A DNA stretch of 64,000 nucleotides from Brevibacillus laterosporus (GTDB lineage Bacteria; Bacillota; Bacilli; Brevibacillales; Brevibacillaceae), in the NCBI RefSeq assembly GCF_030489605.1, contig NZ_JAUKFY010000001.1, positions 310,001 through 374,000 of the forward strand, in the 5' to 3' direction. This document shows, piece by piece, positions 36,504-45,339 of the stretch (positions are counted from its first letter, which is position 1; each line of letters begins with the position of its first letter). The position numbers were made by a program, and so were the translations under genes. Below the pieces are notes generated by a model. It was not told where the DNA came from. It ran no database searches and worked only from the letters and a program-made list of their open reading frames with translations.

Positions 36504-37889
36504 CTACTTTAATTTCTTCACCTGATTAGGATTAAGACCAAAGCGGGACACTGATGCAGCACGAGTGGATGCTAGCAGCCACTTATCTTTTATTTTGTGC
36601 AGCTCATATTCCCAGCATTGTTCATCTTGCCCGTGTTCCTCTATTTGATTGGTGCCAAGATTTTTCCATTTATCTTGATAAACCTCTCTTACCATTACTT
36701 TTAAATGGGAGTCATCTACTATTTCCAAAGAGCCAAAGTCAATTTCTAAATGAAGCAATTCACCCACAAAGACTTGTTTTAGAATGTTTGGTGCAGTTTC
36801 AAATTGCTCAACTTCACGCTCATAACTCTGTTTCTCATCGCCCTCTGGGGAGAGATAAGGTAAGAGAGGGTCAACGGTTGTTTTCGTCTTGGCATATTGA
36901 AGCCATGCTTTATTATAATTTGTAAAGAAAGCGGAGACATCGCCTTCAATATTACCTGCTTGGGAAATTTGGAGCGGTAAATCAATAAATGTATCTTGTT
37001 CGCCCAATGTACCCGTCTTAGTTACCTCACCGAGTGGTGTAGAGGCTTTGACCGTAAATTCAAGAGCTTTTTTGGGAGCGTTTTTGATTAAAGCGTCGTA
37101 GCCGGTAAAGCTTTTTTCAAAGGTAACGGGAATAGCTTGACCGTTATGGAATAAAGCGGCGTTTTTAACATTGGTGTACACCTTAATGTCACGAACGGGG
37201 AAATTCACTTTGAACCGTTTAGAACGACCATAATTAACATCAAATTTGATTTCGGTAGTCACTGTGCCGAGCAGGGTAGGTAAACTACCATTCATAAAAT
37301 GCTCTCCCGGGAAGAAGGGGCCTACCTTGAAAGTAACTTGTTCATCTTCGCCATCCTGTTCAGATGTCTGTTGTTTCGCTTGTTTTTGATCAGAAGGTTC
37401 TGATTGGGTCTCAGGAACAATCTCTACACCTTGCTCTCCTGTTGCTAGTTTGGTTCCTTTTGGTCCAATTAATTTCATATGGATGGGACGTACCTGTACC
37501 TTGTATAAGCTACCTTCCTTTTTTAATACTAGTAAAGAATTTGCTTCTTCAGCATCGTCTAGGGCCTCTGGCTTATAGGAGGGATTCGTTTGATAGCTCA
37601 CAGCTTGATCAGCAAGGGAGTCTATGTATGTTTTCCAGGTTTCGGTATGCTGCGATAAGTTTTCAATAATTCCAACTGCATTTTTATCAGTCAATACGGC
37701 TTTGACACCAGTTGGAACAGTAGTCACTTGTAAAAAGACATCTGCTTGCTTCTGCTCTACGGCCTGCTTAAACAGCTTTACGACTGTTTCTGGATTTTTG
37801 TACACAGCACTACGTTGTTGATTAAAAATAAAAAAGCCTACAGCAACTATAAGTAAAATGGCAATAGGAATTATGATTTTCCATTTCAT
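36504..37889 (-). CDS. TcaA/YvbJ-like membrane-anchored protein
   Basis: A 461-residue protein with a single N-terminal helix (IIIPIAILLIVAVGFFIF, residues ~4-21) and a large extracellular part. Seen: an N-terminal TcaA-like domain (NPETVVKLFKQAVEQKQADVF), two beta-sandwich regions (VRDIKVYTNVKNAALFHNGQ; GYDALIKNAPKKALEFTVKA) and a C-terminal NTF2-like domain (FTNYNKAWLQYAK, ending KDKWLLASTRAASVS). In Staphylococcus TcaA affects glycopeptide resistance and wall teichoic acid. Unlike typical relatives it has no N-terminal zinc ribbon. Converges on the flippase gene. Confidence 0.8.
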   Translation of the reverse strand: MKWKIIIPIAILLIVAVGFFIFNQQRSAVYKNPETVVKLFKQAVEQKQADVFLQVTTVPTGVKAVLTDKNAVGIIENLSQHTETWKTYIDSLADQAVSYQTNPSYKPEALDDAEEANSLLVLKKEGSLYKVQVRPIHMKLIGPKGTKLATGEQGVEIVPETQSEPSDQKQAKQQTSEQDGEDEQVTFKVGPFFPGEHFMNGSLPTLLGTVTTEIKFDVNYGRSKRFKVNFPVRDIKVYTNVKNAALFHNGQAIPVTFEKSFTGYDALIKNAPKKALEFTVKASTPLGEVTKTGTLGEQDTFIDLPLQISQAGNIEGDVSAFFTNYNKAWLQYAKTKTTVDPLLPYLSPEGDEKQSYEREVEQFETAPNILKQVFVGELLHLEIDFGSLEIVDDSHLKVMVREVYQDKWKNLGTNQIEEHGQDEQCWEYELHKIKDKWLLASTRAASVSRFGLNPNQVKKLK

Positions 37890-38057
37890 AGGAATCCTCC
37901 TTCTAAAAGAACCTTCTTCTTTTATTCTAGGTGATTATTTTCACACGTCAATGCAGGAAGTGGTTCATTGTAAAGAATGTTACAATATGAGCAGGACGAA
38001 ACGCCGATAGAGAGGAAAAAGGACTATAAATAAAAATGCTTAGGAGGAAAATTGACG

Positions 38058-38417
38058 ATGAAAGAATGGGTGACCATAGAAGAAATGGAACAGGGGCTGC
38101 AAACATTTCCGCTCTGTCTTGTTCTCCTTACATCTAAGAATTGCGGTGTCTGCGAGGCTGTAGAACAAAAGTTACATACCTGGCTGTCGGATCAGCCCTC
38201 AAATCCTGAAGAACAGGAATCTCATGTACTTGAAGGTCTTCATGTAAGCAAAGCTTCTATTGATAAGCTTCCAGAGCTGTCTGGAAGGTTTTTGGCATTT
38301 TCCGGACCCACCATACTTGTATTTGCCTATGGAAAAGAAATATATCGACAAGCGAGATTTATTCACATGCAAGAGCTAAGTGAGGCGCTCCAGCAGGCGA
38401 AAGTTATGATAGAATAG
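38058..38417 (+). CDS. thioredoxin-like protein with CxxC motif
   Basis: A 119-residue small cytoplasmic thioredoxin-fold protein. Seen: LCLVLLTSKNCGVCEAVEQKL, with the redox pair CGVC, a cis-proline-type segment (FLAFSGPTILVFAYGKE) and a final helix. The active site is CGVC instead of CGPC, so it is not the housekeeping thioredoxin. ATG 38058 (or TTG 38052) follows TAGGAGG. It precedes the protein-kinase gene by 12 bp and is probably co-transcribed with it, which ties it loosely to the contractile cluster. Confidence 0.8.
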   Translation: MKEWVTIEEMEQGLQTFPLCLVLLTSKNCGVCEAVEQKLHTWLSDQPSNPEEQESHVLEGLHVSKASIDKLPELSGRFLAFSGPTILVFAYGKEIYRQARFIHMQELSEALQQAKVMIE

Positions 38418-38429
38418 AGAAGGTTAAAC

Positions 38430-39422
38430 ATGAAGAGAGAGGTAAGAAAAGTGAAATCAGGTACCGAAGAGAAGGGATTGCCCAAAAGAATACGCCTTTG
38501 CGGACGTTACCAGATTAAAAAAATGATTTCGCAAAGCGAGCTGTCGATTGTGTATACCGCACGTCAGCTTGGCAGTAAGCATACGCGTATTGTTAAAGAG
38601 TTTTTTCCTAGAGCACTTGCCTTACGCGATCTTGATCATAAGACCGTTTTTTGTCGGATGCCTTCTTTGCAGGAAAAATATAACGATCTATTACAGGCAT
38701 TTATACGAGAAGCAGACATAATAAAAGGACTGAATCATCCTAATTTTGTATCATATGTGGATTTCTTTGAAGAGAATGGCACGGCTTACTTAGTAATGAA
38801 TTATTGCCAAGGAGTGACACTGGATCGTTATATTCAGCAGGCGGAGCAGCTATATACGGCGGAAGTTATAGAAAGAACATGGCTGCCGTTGGTGGATGCT
38901 CTCGAATACTTACATAAGCAAGGAATTATTCATCGTGATATTAAACCTAGTAATCTTATCATTAGTCCATCAGGGGCTCCTATTCTGATTGATTTTGGCT
39001 CAGCTATTCAAATAAACCAACAGGGAAAAGGAAATAAGCAAACAATTGTAACCACAGCCGGCTACTCTCCTTTGGAATTTTATTCAGAGAAGTCAAAACA
39101 AGACGATCGCTCTGATTTATATAGCTTTGCTGCAACGTTTTTCTTCTATATTAATAGAAGCGCTCCTACGGATGTTACGCAGCGATTGTTTGAGCATCGC
39201 TTTGAGGGAATGAAACTGTCTTCTTCTATCGTGACTCCTATATTGGCACGTATCATTCGCTGGGGATTAGCGGTTCATGCTGACAAGAGATGCCCCACGT
39301 TAAAATGGTTCAAGCATGCTTTATATGCAGAAGCGTTGATTTGGAAAAGTAAAGAGAGGCTGTTTCCTGCATCTAAGCAAAAAACAACCGCTTCTACTTC
39401 ATCTTCTCATAAACTGCATTAA
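38430..39422 (+). CDS. Hanks-type serine/threonine protein kinase
   Basis: A 330-residue soluble protein kinase. Seen: the ATP-anchoring lysine K56 (IVKEFFPRALALRD), glutamate of the C-helix region (FIREADIIKGLNHPNFV), catalytic loop HRDIKPSNL with D~169, the Mg-binding DFGSA at ~188, an activation segment with TIVTTAGYSPLEFYS, and the later DRSDLYSFAA aspartate. All key residues are present, so it should be active. There is no transmembrane helix or PASTA repeat, unlike PrkC. It converges with the VWA gene and faces a set of FHA and PP2C genes ~6 kb on; I infer it is the kinase of that system. Confidence 0.92.
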   Translation: MKREVRKVKSGTEEKGLPKRIRLCGRYQIKKMISQSELSIVYTARQLGSKHTRIVKEFFPRALALRDLDHKTVFCRMPSLQEKYNDLLQAFIREADIIKGLNHPNFVSYVDFFEENGTAYLVMNYCQGVTLDRYIQQAEQLYTAEVIERTWLPLVDALEYLHKQGIIHRDIKPSNLIISPSGAPILIDFGSAIQINQQGKGNKQTIVTTAGYSPLEFYSEKSKQDDRSDLYSFAATFFFYINRSAPTDVTQRLFEHRFEGMKLSSSIVTPILARIIRWGLAVHADKRCPTLKWFKHALYAEALIWKSKERLFPASKQKTTASTSSSHKLH

Positions 39423-41455
39423 TGGTGGGCAGGTACGTCCGAATAAAGATGGGAGTTTACTTTAACGGCTTTGTACCTGATCTCGATTTCTGTGATTCCG
39501 TCCTCAAATGTAATGTACAATTTGTCATTATAGGTGAGGATTTCCTTTTTGTTGGTACGAAGCAATGTAGTGCCACGAACTAATGTGCAATTTGAATTGT
39601 TTTTAACCAATAGCGTTCCGTTTTTACTTGCTTCAAACACAATGAAAGCCGCTTCCGGCAATGGCTCATTTACATTGAGGCTTCTAAACAGCTCCTGAAG
39701 CGTTATCCTGCGTTGAGGAAAAGAGCTGAGAGGCCAGTAGGTAACAGGAATATCATTTCCACTAGCAGTTTGTAAAAAATAGCCTTCCAATTTTCCGGAT
39801 AGCATAGGTTTTGGACGAACGATCAGATAAATAATGACACCAATAAGAGCAACAGCCAACAAAATGCCACCGATTAAAAGATATTTGTCCCAGACTGACG
39901 TAATGATCAAGGATAATTCTGATGTAGCCTGTTCGCCATCTGGATCAGTAGCCGTGATTGTCAAAGTGGTTGTTCCCGTTGTAAATGGAGTAATATGTAA
40001 CGTTTGACCTTGAATACTTATGTTTGACAGAGCCTCGTCAGGAGCATTTATGATGTTATACGTGAGTGTATCCTGATTAGCGTCCGTAAAATATTTGGCT
40101 AGATCAATGCCTGATTCCCCTGATTCCTTTGAAATCGAGATCGTGTGCTCTGCTGTAGCTTGAGGGGCAAGATTTCCTACATGCAGCTTTTCTGCGGAGG
40201 TTTCTCGATAAAAGTCTGGCCCTTCGATTCTAATTTTCCACGTATAGTCCCCAGATTGCTTGAAGACATGCTCCAATTTCCACTCATCCCCAGCTACATT
40301 CATCGGAGTCCGCTGTTCTTGCTTCGTTGCTGTATGGACAGTAATGAATTCAGCCTTTAAGGTTTGAATGACATCCTGGTCAGTAAATTTTTTACCTAGA
40401 GAATCAATAAGGTGGGCAACCATGCTGATAGCCTGCCCTTTTTGCGTTTGATTGGATAACACAGGAGCCTGGATATCGAGATTATAGGTGCCTAATAGAT
40501 TAATTTTTACCAGAGTGCCGGGTGTACCGCGGAATTTTAAAGATACGTTCCCTTTTGGCGGTTGCGCCACTTTTAAGAGGGAGTATTTATTTGATTCTGT
40601 AAATTGGATATTTTTTGCTTGAGAGAATAATTGCGCTTCTTTGACGGGGTGTTCAGATAACAGAATAATGTTGGCCTCGTTTATGCTCCTGTTCGGAATG
40701 GACAGGTTTACATCCTGAAGGGCCCCAGTCGCAGTAACGGCAGCAACAGAGATCAATGTGGACTGAATTTGTTTTGCAAAAATTTTATTAAAAATGTCAG
40801 GCAAATCCTCGGCGCTATCGGTAATGAATGAAGTACCGCCTGTTTCAGCCGCAATTCTCTTTAATTCTGCTTGATTAACTGATCCGTCCTGGTTTAGCCC
40901 AATTGTATAAATGGGGAAACCTTTTGCTTTTGCTAGTTGAATAGCTTTTTCAACATCTCGTTTTGAATCCGCTACACTTCTTCCTTTGGACATAGGTCCG
41001 AAATCTGTGCCCCCATCTGATAGCAAAAGTAAGAACGGGCGATTTCCGCTCTCCGTACGTTTGGCCAAGAGCTCTGTACCTGTTAAGAGACCAAGTCCGA
41101 GGTCTGTGTAACCTGAGCGTGGCAAAGAGGACAAGGCTTTTTTGATCTCATTCCTTTTATCTTTCACTGAGATTTCTGTTAAAGCCTTTGTTTTGACAAT
41201 TTTGTGATTATAGGCAACAAAACCTACCCTTGTTCGATCCGCATTGCTCATATCCATAAATAGCTTGACTACTTCTGCTGCTATACCTTCTTTATCCGTA
41301 TCCCTCATGGAATAACTGGCATCCAATACAAACATGGCATCATTACCCCGATTAGGATCAGCCTTGGCTAAGGCTTGGGGAGCTTCTAGCAGGCAAGAGA
41401 AGGCGATCCCTAAAAGCAAAGCGCATACGGCAAGATACATGGTGGAATTACGCAT
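39419..41455 (-). CDS. membrane-bound VWA domain protein with cytosolic domain
   Basis: A 678-residue type I membrane protein. Order: signal peptide (to ~30), von Willebrand A domain (~38-215) with an intact MIDAS start DASYSMRDT and the later LLSDGGTDFG, an extracellular Ig/cadherin-like part with TLTITATDPDGEQATSEL, a transmembrane helix at ~523-546, and a C-terminal ~130-residue cytosolic domain (RITLQELFRSLN, NGTLLVKNNSNCTLV, YNDKLYITFEDG). That tail has an all-beta pattern recalling an FHA domain, which I cannot prove. ATG 41455 is chosen for its GAGGAAA site. Its stop overlaps that of the kinase gene. It could sense a surface signal for the kinase/FHA set (inference). Confidence 0.82.
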   Translation of the reverse strand: MRNSTMYLAVCALLLGIAFSCLLEAPQALAKADPNRGNDAMFVLDASYSMRDTDKEGIAAEVVKLFMDMSNADRTRVGFVAYNHKIVKTKALTEISVKDKRNEIKKALSSLPRSGYTDLGLGLLTGTELLAKRTESGNRPFLLLLSDGGTDFGPMSKGRSVADSKRDVEKAIQLAKAKGFPIYTIGLNQDGSVNQAELKRIAAETGGTSFITDSAEDLPDIFNKIFAKQIQSTLISVAAVTATGALQDVNLSIPNRSINEANIILLSEHPVKEAQLFSQAKNIQFTESNKYSLLKVAQPPKGNVSLKFRGTPGTLVKINLLGTYNLDIQAPVLSNQTQKGQAISMVAHLIDSLGKKFTDQDVIQTLKAEFITVHTATKQEQRTPMNVAGDEWKLEHVFKQSGDYTWKIRIEGPDFYRETSAEKLHVGNLAPQATAEHTISISKESGESGIDLAKYFTDANQDTLTYNIINAPDEALSNISIQGQTLHITPFTTGTTTLTITATDPDGEQATSELSLIITSVWDKYLLIGGILLAVALIGVIIYLIVRPKPMLSGKLEGYFLQTASGNDIPVTYWPLSSFPQRRITLQELFRSLNVNEPLPEAAFIVFEASKNGTLLVKNNSNCTLVRGTTLLRTNKKEILTYNDKLYITFEDGITEIEIRYKAVKVNSHLYSDVPAHH

Positions 41456-41950
41456 GGATTTCCTCATCTTGACTTTTTACACATCCTTTTACAAGATATG
41501 ATCTTCAAAATAAGAATCGGTCACATTGTCCTAAAAGTGAATAGAAAAAATGAAAAACAGGAAAATAGAACCAAAAAAAGGTGGAAATAATTGATTTTCA
41601 CAACGAAAAATAGGGGTTGGAGGCAATAAGTACCAATTTAATTTTTTTGAAAACGGAAAATAAAGGCATAAAGTCCTGATTTTTTTAAATGATTGACAGT
41701 GACGAAATTAGTTGATTAATATAAATTCCGAAAGGCGATAGGGGAATTATGGTAAAAAAATAGATTAATCTGGGAAATTAGGCAGATTAATCCGGAGGAT
41801 ATTGGATTAATATTACAATTTGGTTACATTAATCCTGTTTAGTTAGGGCCGATTATCCCTTATGAGTAAGACTTTTTATGCACGTACCATTATTCACATG
41901 TAGGTCTACTTTTTGTACATACCTCAGTGAAACATAGAAAGGGGCAAATT
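41456..41950. promoter_or_regulatory. divergent intergenic region before the sheath-like gene
   Basis: About 495 bp of AT-rich DNA without a credible gene, between the divergent VWA and sheath-like genes. It should hold the promoters of both. I see no strong sigma-A promoter, which suggests an activator or an alternative sigma factor. Its right half contains the repeated GATTAATC elements listed separately. Confidence 0.6.
41714..41859. repeat. array of GATTAATC-type palindromes
   Basis: Elements: GATTAATA 41714, GATTAATC 41763, GATTAATCC 41785, GATTAATA 41805, CATTAATCC 41827, and a weaker GATTATCC 41851. After the first, the step is 22, 20, 22 and 24 bp, about two helical turns, so all lie on one DNA face. 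GATTAATC is its own reverse complement. This looks like a set of operator sites for a cooperative regulator. Confidence 0.65.
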
Positions 41951-44119
41951 ATGGACATTATTTATCAAACCAACCGAACAATGCTTTTTGAAGAAATAAA
42001 TCCAGAGAAGCTGGATCTAGTCACCATTGTAGGCGATGTCAAAGGCATAGATAGTCTAAGTGACGAGAAGGTAAAAGAGATCAATCAGCATCTTCTTGTT
42101 AAGAATTTTGATGAATTTTTGGACAAGTTCGAACCAACTGTTTATTCGTTTTACAATGCAGCAAACCAAAAAGTGATGTACACACTCAAAAAACCAGAAT
42201 CAATCTCAGAGGACTGCATCACGGAAATTAAGGTTAATCAGCACAATGATTTTCTGAAAATGCTATTTACCTTGATTGATACGAAGCGCAGTCAAGGAAT
42301 TACCAATGTAGACTTTAAGTTCGAAAATTTGTTAGATATGATCTCTCCGAAAAAGGTCATGGACGATATTAGACAGGTTCGCAAAGAGATTCATTACATG
42401 TATAACGAGTACGAAAAATTGGATGATGGCGATCCGAAGAAGCTTGATATGGGTGATAAGCTCAATAGCATGTTTGAAGAAGCAAGTCAGAACTATAACA
42501 ATGTCATGGCAATGCTTCCTCTAGCGATCGAGGATATTAAAACAAGGCTCTTACTAGGTGGTTCTGCTGAGGAAAATAAATCTGAGGCGATCCAAATCGG
42601 AATGCTGACCATTGGGGAGAGCGGTGAATTAAAGATCATCGAAGCACCTAAAAACGATACCAATGAGCTTATGTTATTGGATGATAATACCGGTACTGGC
42701 TTGGTAACGGTTTTTGAAGAGGATTATGAATCTATTACGGAAACGCCTTCTTCTTACGTAAGAGACTTAGTAGTTCGAACTTTCTGCCCGCTACCAGCTG
42801 TTCAGTCGGAAGTGGATATGGAGACAGAGATTCAAAACTATAATACATATCTTGAATTCTACAAAAACGCAAAGGACGATTTCGTCAAAACGGTAAAACC
42901 GCTTGTGGAGAAAATTCTTGGTGTGAAAATGTTCTTTGATCAATATGCTACCAAGAATAAAGGGATGATGCCTACTCTCCTTATTACAAACACAAAGCTA
43001 GATATGTTAGTTAAGAGCAGCAATATTCCACGTTTGGAAACCTACCTTAACACTGTGAACTCCAAAAATGATTTCACAGATACTATCTGGTTCGGTATTG
43101 TACCGTCCGTTGAATTAGAGACCGCTGGCCGAGTAAAAGTAAGCCGTGAGCGTTTCAAAGGAAACGAGAAGGTTGTTAAGCAGGACGGGAATACCTTGGA
43201 ATCGCTCTCAATGCTTCTGAATGTAGTGAAAGAATACAAGCTACAGGTGTTCTTTAGCTTTGAAACAGGTGAGGAGACCACCTTTAATAGCATGGCTACA
43301 GCCGGTATTGATAGATATATCGACAAGTGTAATCCGCTTATTCGCAAGGATTATAGTGAATTTGCGATACCTTGTGTACCTAACTTCACAGTCATTCCAA
43401 AGGATAAGTCCGGCGTAGTAATTGACAGTCGAATGCTGCAAACCGATTCAGGCGCAGAGCTTTCGAAGGAAAAAGAAGACATCTTAAAGCTCTGGATTGA
43501 AGGAGTTTATATTGGCTCCTCTTATGTGGCAGCAGGTGTGGTAGCTGCTTATCAATGCCCTGATTATATGCGCGAGCTATTTAAAAATATTAACAAAGAG
43601 TATCCAGGCGTACGCTTTGATATTGAAGCTGGAGACAACAGCTTACGCGCAGTGACTACAATGGCGAAAGAAATTTCTGGTTTTACTAACAACATCAAAG
43701 ATTCAATTAACCGTAAAAATTTCGGCTTTGTCTTCTCATCAGAGAATGCACAGCTTCAAGAAAAGGATATCAAACGCATTACGGTTTACAAAGCAAGAAG
43801 CCTTGCTTTGGCCGAGGATGGTTTCGATCCTATTTATAAAACTCTCGTGAGTACGTACATCGAGCGTATTCTTCGTTTCCAAACTGGAGACTTCAAACAC
43901 GAAAATATCGTGAAATTCTTCAGTAACAATCCGAGCAGCCAAAAGAGCAAATGGATGAGTGGACGCGGGTACGTCAATTCCATCGTTCAGGATGGAGATG
44001 ATATTAGCTACATCATCGATGATAAGAGCAATTTGTGCCATATTGATTTGGTCTTTAACGGAAACGTGAAGAACCTTGAAGTAATGATTACCAAGGGCAC
44101 AACTCCTGTGAAATCGTGA
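41951..44119 (+). CDS. putative contractile sheath-like protein
   Basis: A 722-residue soluble protein with no signal or membrane segment. I do not recognise it with certainty. The N-terminal third contains FKFENLLDMISPKKVMDDIR followed by long helices, recalling the region of TssB/VipA where DFSPxxV precedes helices. The C-terminal third (NFGFVFSSENAQ, DIKRITVYKARSLALAEDGF, then a beta-rich end) recalls the C-terminal domain of sheath proteins, with the conserved 'integrate/RS' helix. It is directly followed by the Hcp-like tube gene, the usual sheath-tube order. Start at ATG 41951 behind AAAGGGGC; the upstream GTG is poorer. Alternatives: another large structural protein of the same apparatus. 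Confidence 0.5.
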   Translation: MDIIYQTNRTMLFEEINPEKLDLVTIVGDVKGIDSLSDEKVKEINQHLLVKNFDEFLDKFEPTVYSFYNAANQKVMYTLKKPESISEDCITEIKVNQHNDFLKMLFTLIDTKRSQGITNVDFKFENLLDMISPKKVMDDIRQVRKEIHYMYNEYEKLDDGDPKKLDMGDKLNSMFEEASQNYNNVMAMLPLAIEDIKTRLLLGGSAEENKSEAIQIGMLTIGESGELKIIEAPKNDTNELMLLDDNTGTGLVTVFEEDYESITETPSSYVRDLVVRTFCPLPAVQSEVDMETEIQNYNTYLEFYKNAKDDFVKTVKPLVEKILGVKMFFDQYATKNKGMMPTLLITNTKLDMLVKSSNIPRLETYLNTVNSKNDFTDTIWFGIVPSVELETAGRVKVSRERFKGNEKVVKQDGNTLESLSMLLNVVKEYKLQVFFSFETGEETTFNSMATAGIDRYIDKCNPLIRKDYSEFAIPCVPNFTVIPKDKSGVVIDSRMLQTDSGAELSKEKEDILKLWIEGVYIGSSYVAAGVVAAYQCPDYMRELFKNINKEYPGVRFDIEAGDNSLRAVTTMAKEISGFTNNIKDSINRKNFGFVFSSENAQLQEKDIKRITVYKARSLALAEDGFDPIYKTLVSTYIERILRFQTGDFKHENIVKFFSNNPSSQKSKWMSGRGYVNSIVQDGDDISYIIDDKSNLCHIDLVFNGNVKNLEVMITKGTTPVKS

Positions 44120-44238
44120 TGTCCTTTCTAAAGCGTATGGTAGAGGCTGTCTTACAAAAGATTGCCTCTATACATAAATCTCCTCGTCCTAAATTGGGCG
44201 TGAGAGCTATTTTTTCTAATCCTAAGGAGGTTTTATTT

Positions 44239-44664
44239 ATGGGTTTTCGACTAAAAGTTGAAGGTGCAGAAACAATTGAACTAGGTATGGATAACATCCA
44301 AACAGTTAAGTATGAAACTGACACTCCAGATGATTCCAATGCTAGATCAACAGATGTAGGAACTACACTGCGTCTTACTGGTAAAATCATCACATCTACT
44401 GATGGTGACAGCGCTGACGATACGATGAAACTAGCTCTGTGGTCTTTAGTTCCTGCTGAAAAAGCGGATTGCTACAGAAAAGTAACATTAGAAGTAATCG
44501 CGGCTGATCAAGTAGTGCGCAAAATCCACATGCCAAATGCTTTCGTGGTAGATTACACAGAACGTTTTGGCGATACAGAAGGTGTTGGAGAATTCACTCT
44601 ATACATCAAACAGAAAAAAGACAAAACCGAATTTACCAAAATTGAAGGCGGCTATGCCGTTTAA
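44239..44664 (+). CDS. Hcp-like tail-tube protein
   Basis: A 141-residue protein with an all-beta, one-helix pattern typical of Hcp and phage tube proteins: a start MGFRLKVEGAETIELG, TLRLTGKIIT, LALWSLVPAEKADCYRKVTL, and the final beta hairpin AFVVDYTERFGDTEGVGEFT followed by LYIKQKK. The exposed loop DTPDDSNARSTDVG matches the extended loop that stacks rings. ATG 44239 is chosen for its near-perfect TAAGGAGGT ribosome site, stronger than any neighbour, which suits a highly made tube subunit. A 14-bp hairpin follows. In this family Gram-positive members are often given misleading names, so experimental support is weak. Confidence 0.7.
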   Translation: MGFRLKVEGAETIELGMDNIQTVKYETDTPDDSNARSTDVGTTLRLTGKIITSTDGDSADDTMKLALWSLVPAEKADCYRKVTLEVIAADQVVRKIHMPNAFVVDYTERFGDTEGVGEFTLYIKQKKDKTEFTKIEGGYAV

Positions 44665-44695
44665 TAGATAGTCTTGCAAGCTATCGGAGGAGGAT

Positions 44696-44730
44696 AAAAT
44701 TTTAAGAGGTTCAAAGCCTCTTAAAATTTT
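44696..44730 (+). other. strong intercistronic hairpin after the tube gene
   Basis: AAAATTTTAAGAGG pairs perfectly with CCTCTTAAAATTTT around a 7-nt loop (44710-44716). No T-run follows beyond the stem's own TTTT, so it may be a leaky terminator or an mRNA-stabilising element that keeps sheath and tube levels above those of the downstream genes (inference). Confidence 0.75.
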
Positions 44731-44755
44731 GTCATCCGTTAGGAGGAAAGAGATA

Positions 44756-45202
44756 ATGAAAAATTACTATGACATACTTGGTGTTTCCAAACATGCCTCT
44801 GAAGCGGAATTGAAAAAAGCGTACCGGCAATTAGCCAAAAAATATCACCCGGATGTGAATCCCGGGAGCAGTGAGGCGGAACAACGCTTCAAGGAAGTAC
44901 ATGAGGCTTATACGGTGTTAAAAACCGAAGAGTCACGGAGAGCGTACGATGCAAAATTAGATCAGCGGACACAAAAGAGGGCTACATCCACCCAAGGGAC
45001 AGGCCAGAAATCGACCCAACGCAGAACAACACAAGGATATCAGGGATTTGATCCCAGAGATATGGAGCGTAATTTCTCACAATTCTTTGGTTTTAATCCA
45101 AAAGATAAAAAAGGGAATCTTCATAAAAACGGATCAGCTTCTAAAAATCCTCTGGATGCCTCAGCGATCTTTCAGAGCTATTTTGGACCGCGAAAAAAAT
45201 AA
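44756..45202 (+). CDS. J-domain co-chaperone (DnaJ-like, J domain only)
   Basis: A 148-residue protein with a complete N-terminal J domain: [33 protein letters not shown] including the essential HPD (~residue 35), and the AYTVLK helix. After it comes a polar linker (Gln/Thr/Arg/Ser-rich) and a short C-terminal motif rich in Phe ([20 protein letters not shown]). It lacks the zinc-finger and client-binding domains of housekeeping DnaJ, so it is a specialised partner. The Hsp70-like ATPase 6.1 kb downstream is the obvious target. Start at ATG 44756 behind TTAGGAGG. Confidence 0.93.
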   Translation: MKNYYDILGVSKHASEAELKKAYRQLAKKYHPDVNPGSSEAEQRFKEVHEAYTVLKTEESRRAYDAKLDQRTQKRATSTQGTGQKSTQRRTTQGYQGFDPRDMERNFSQFFGFNPKDKKGNLHKNGSASKNPLDASAIFQSYFGPRKK

Positions 45203-45339
45203 GGTGGAAGTGCTTGCTCCTCTCTTTGTAGGTGATTTGATGTCAGTGGACATACAACTTTCAAGGTATGGGGCCTTTTTTCTTTGAAAATAACGATCGG
45301 AATGGAAAGGAAAAACACCAGTCTATGGGGGATAGGAAT

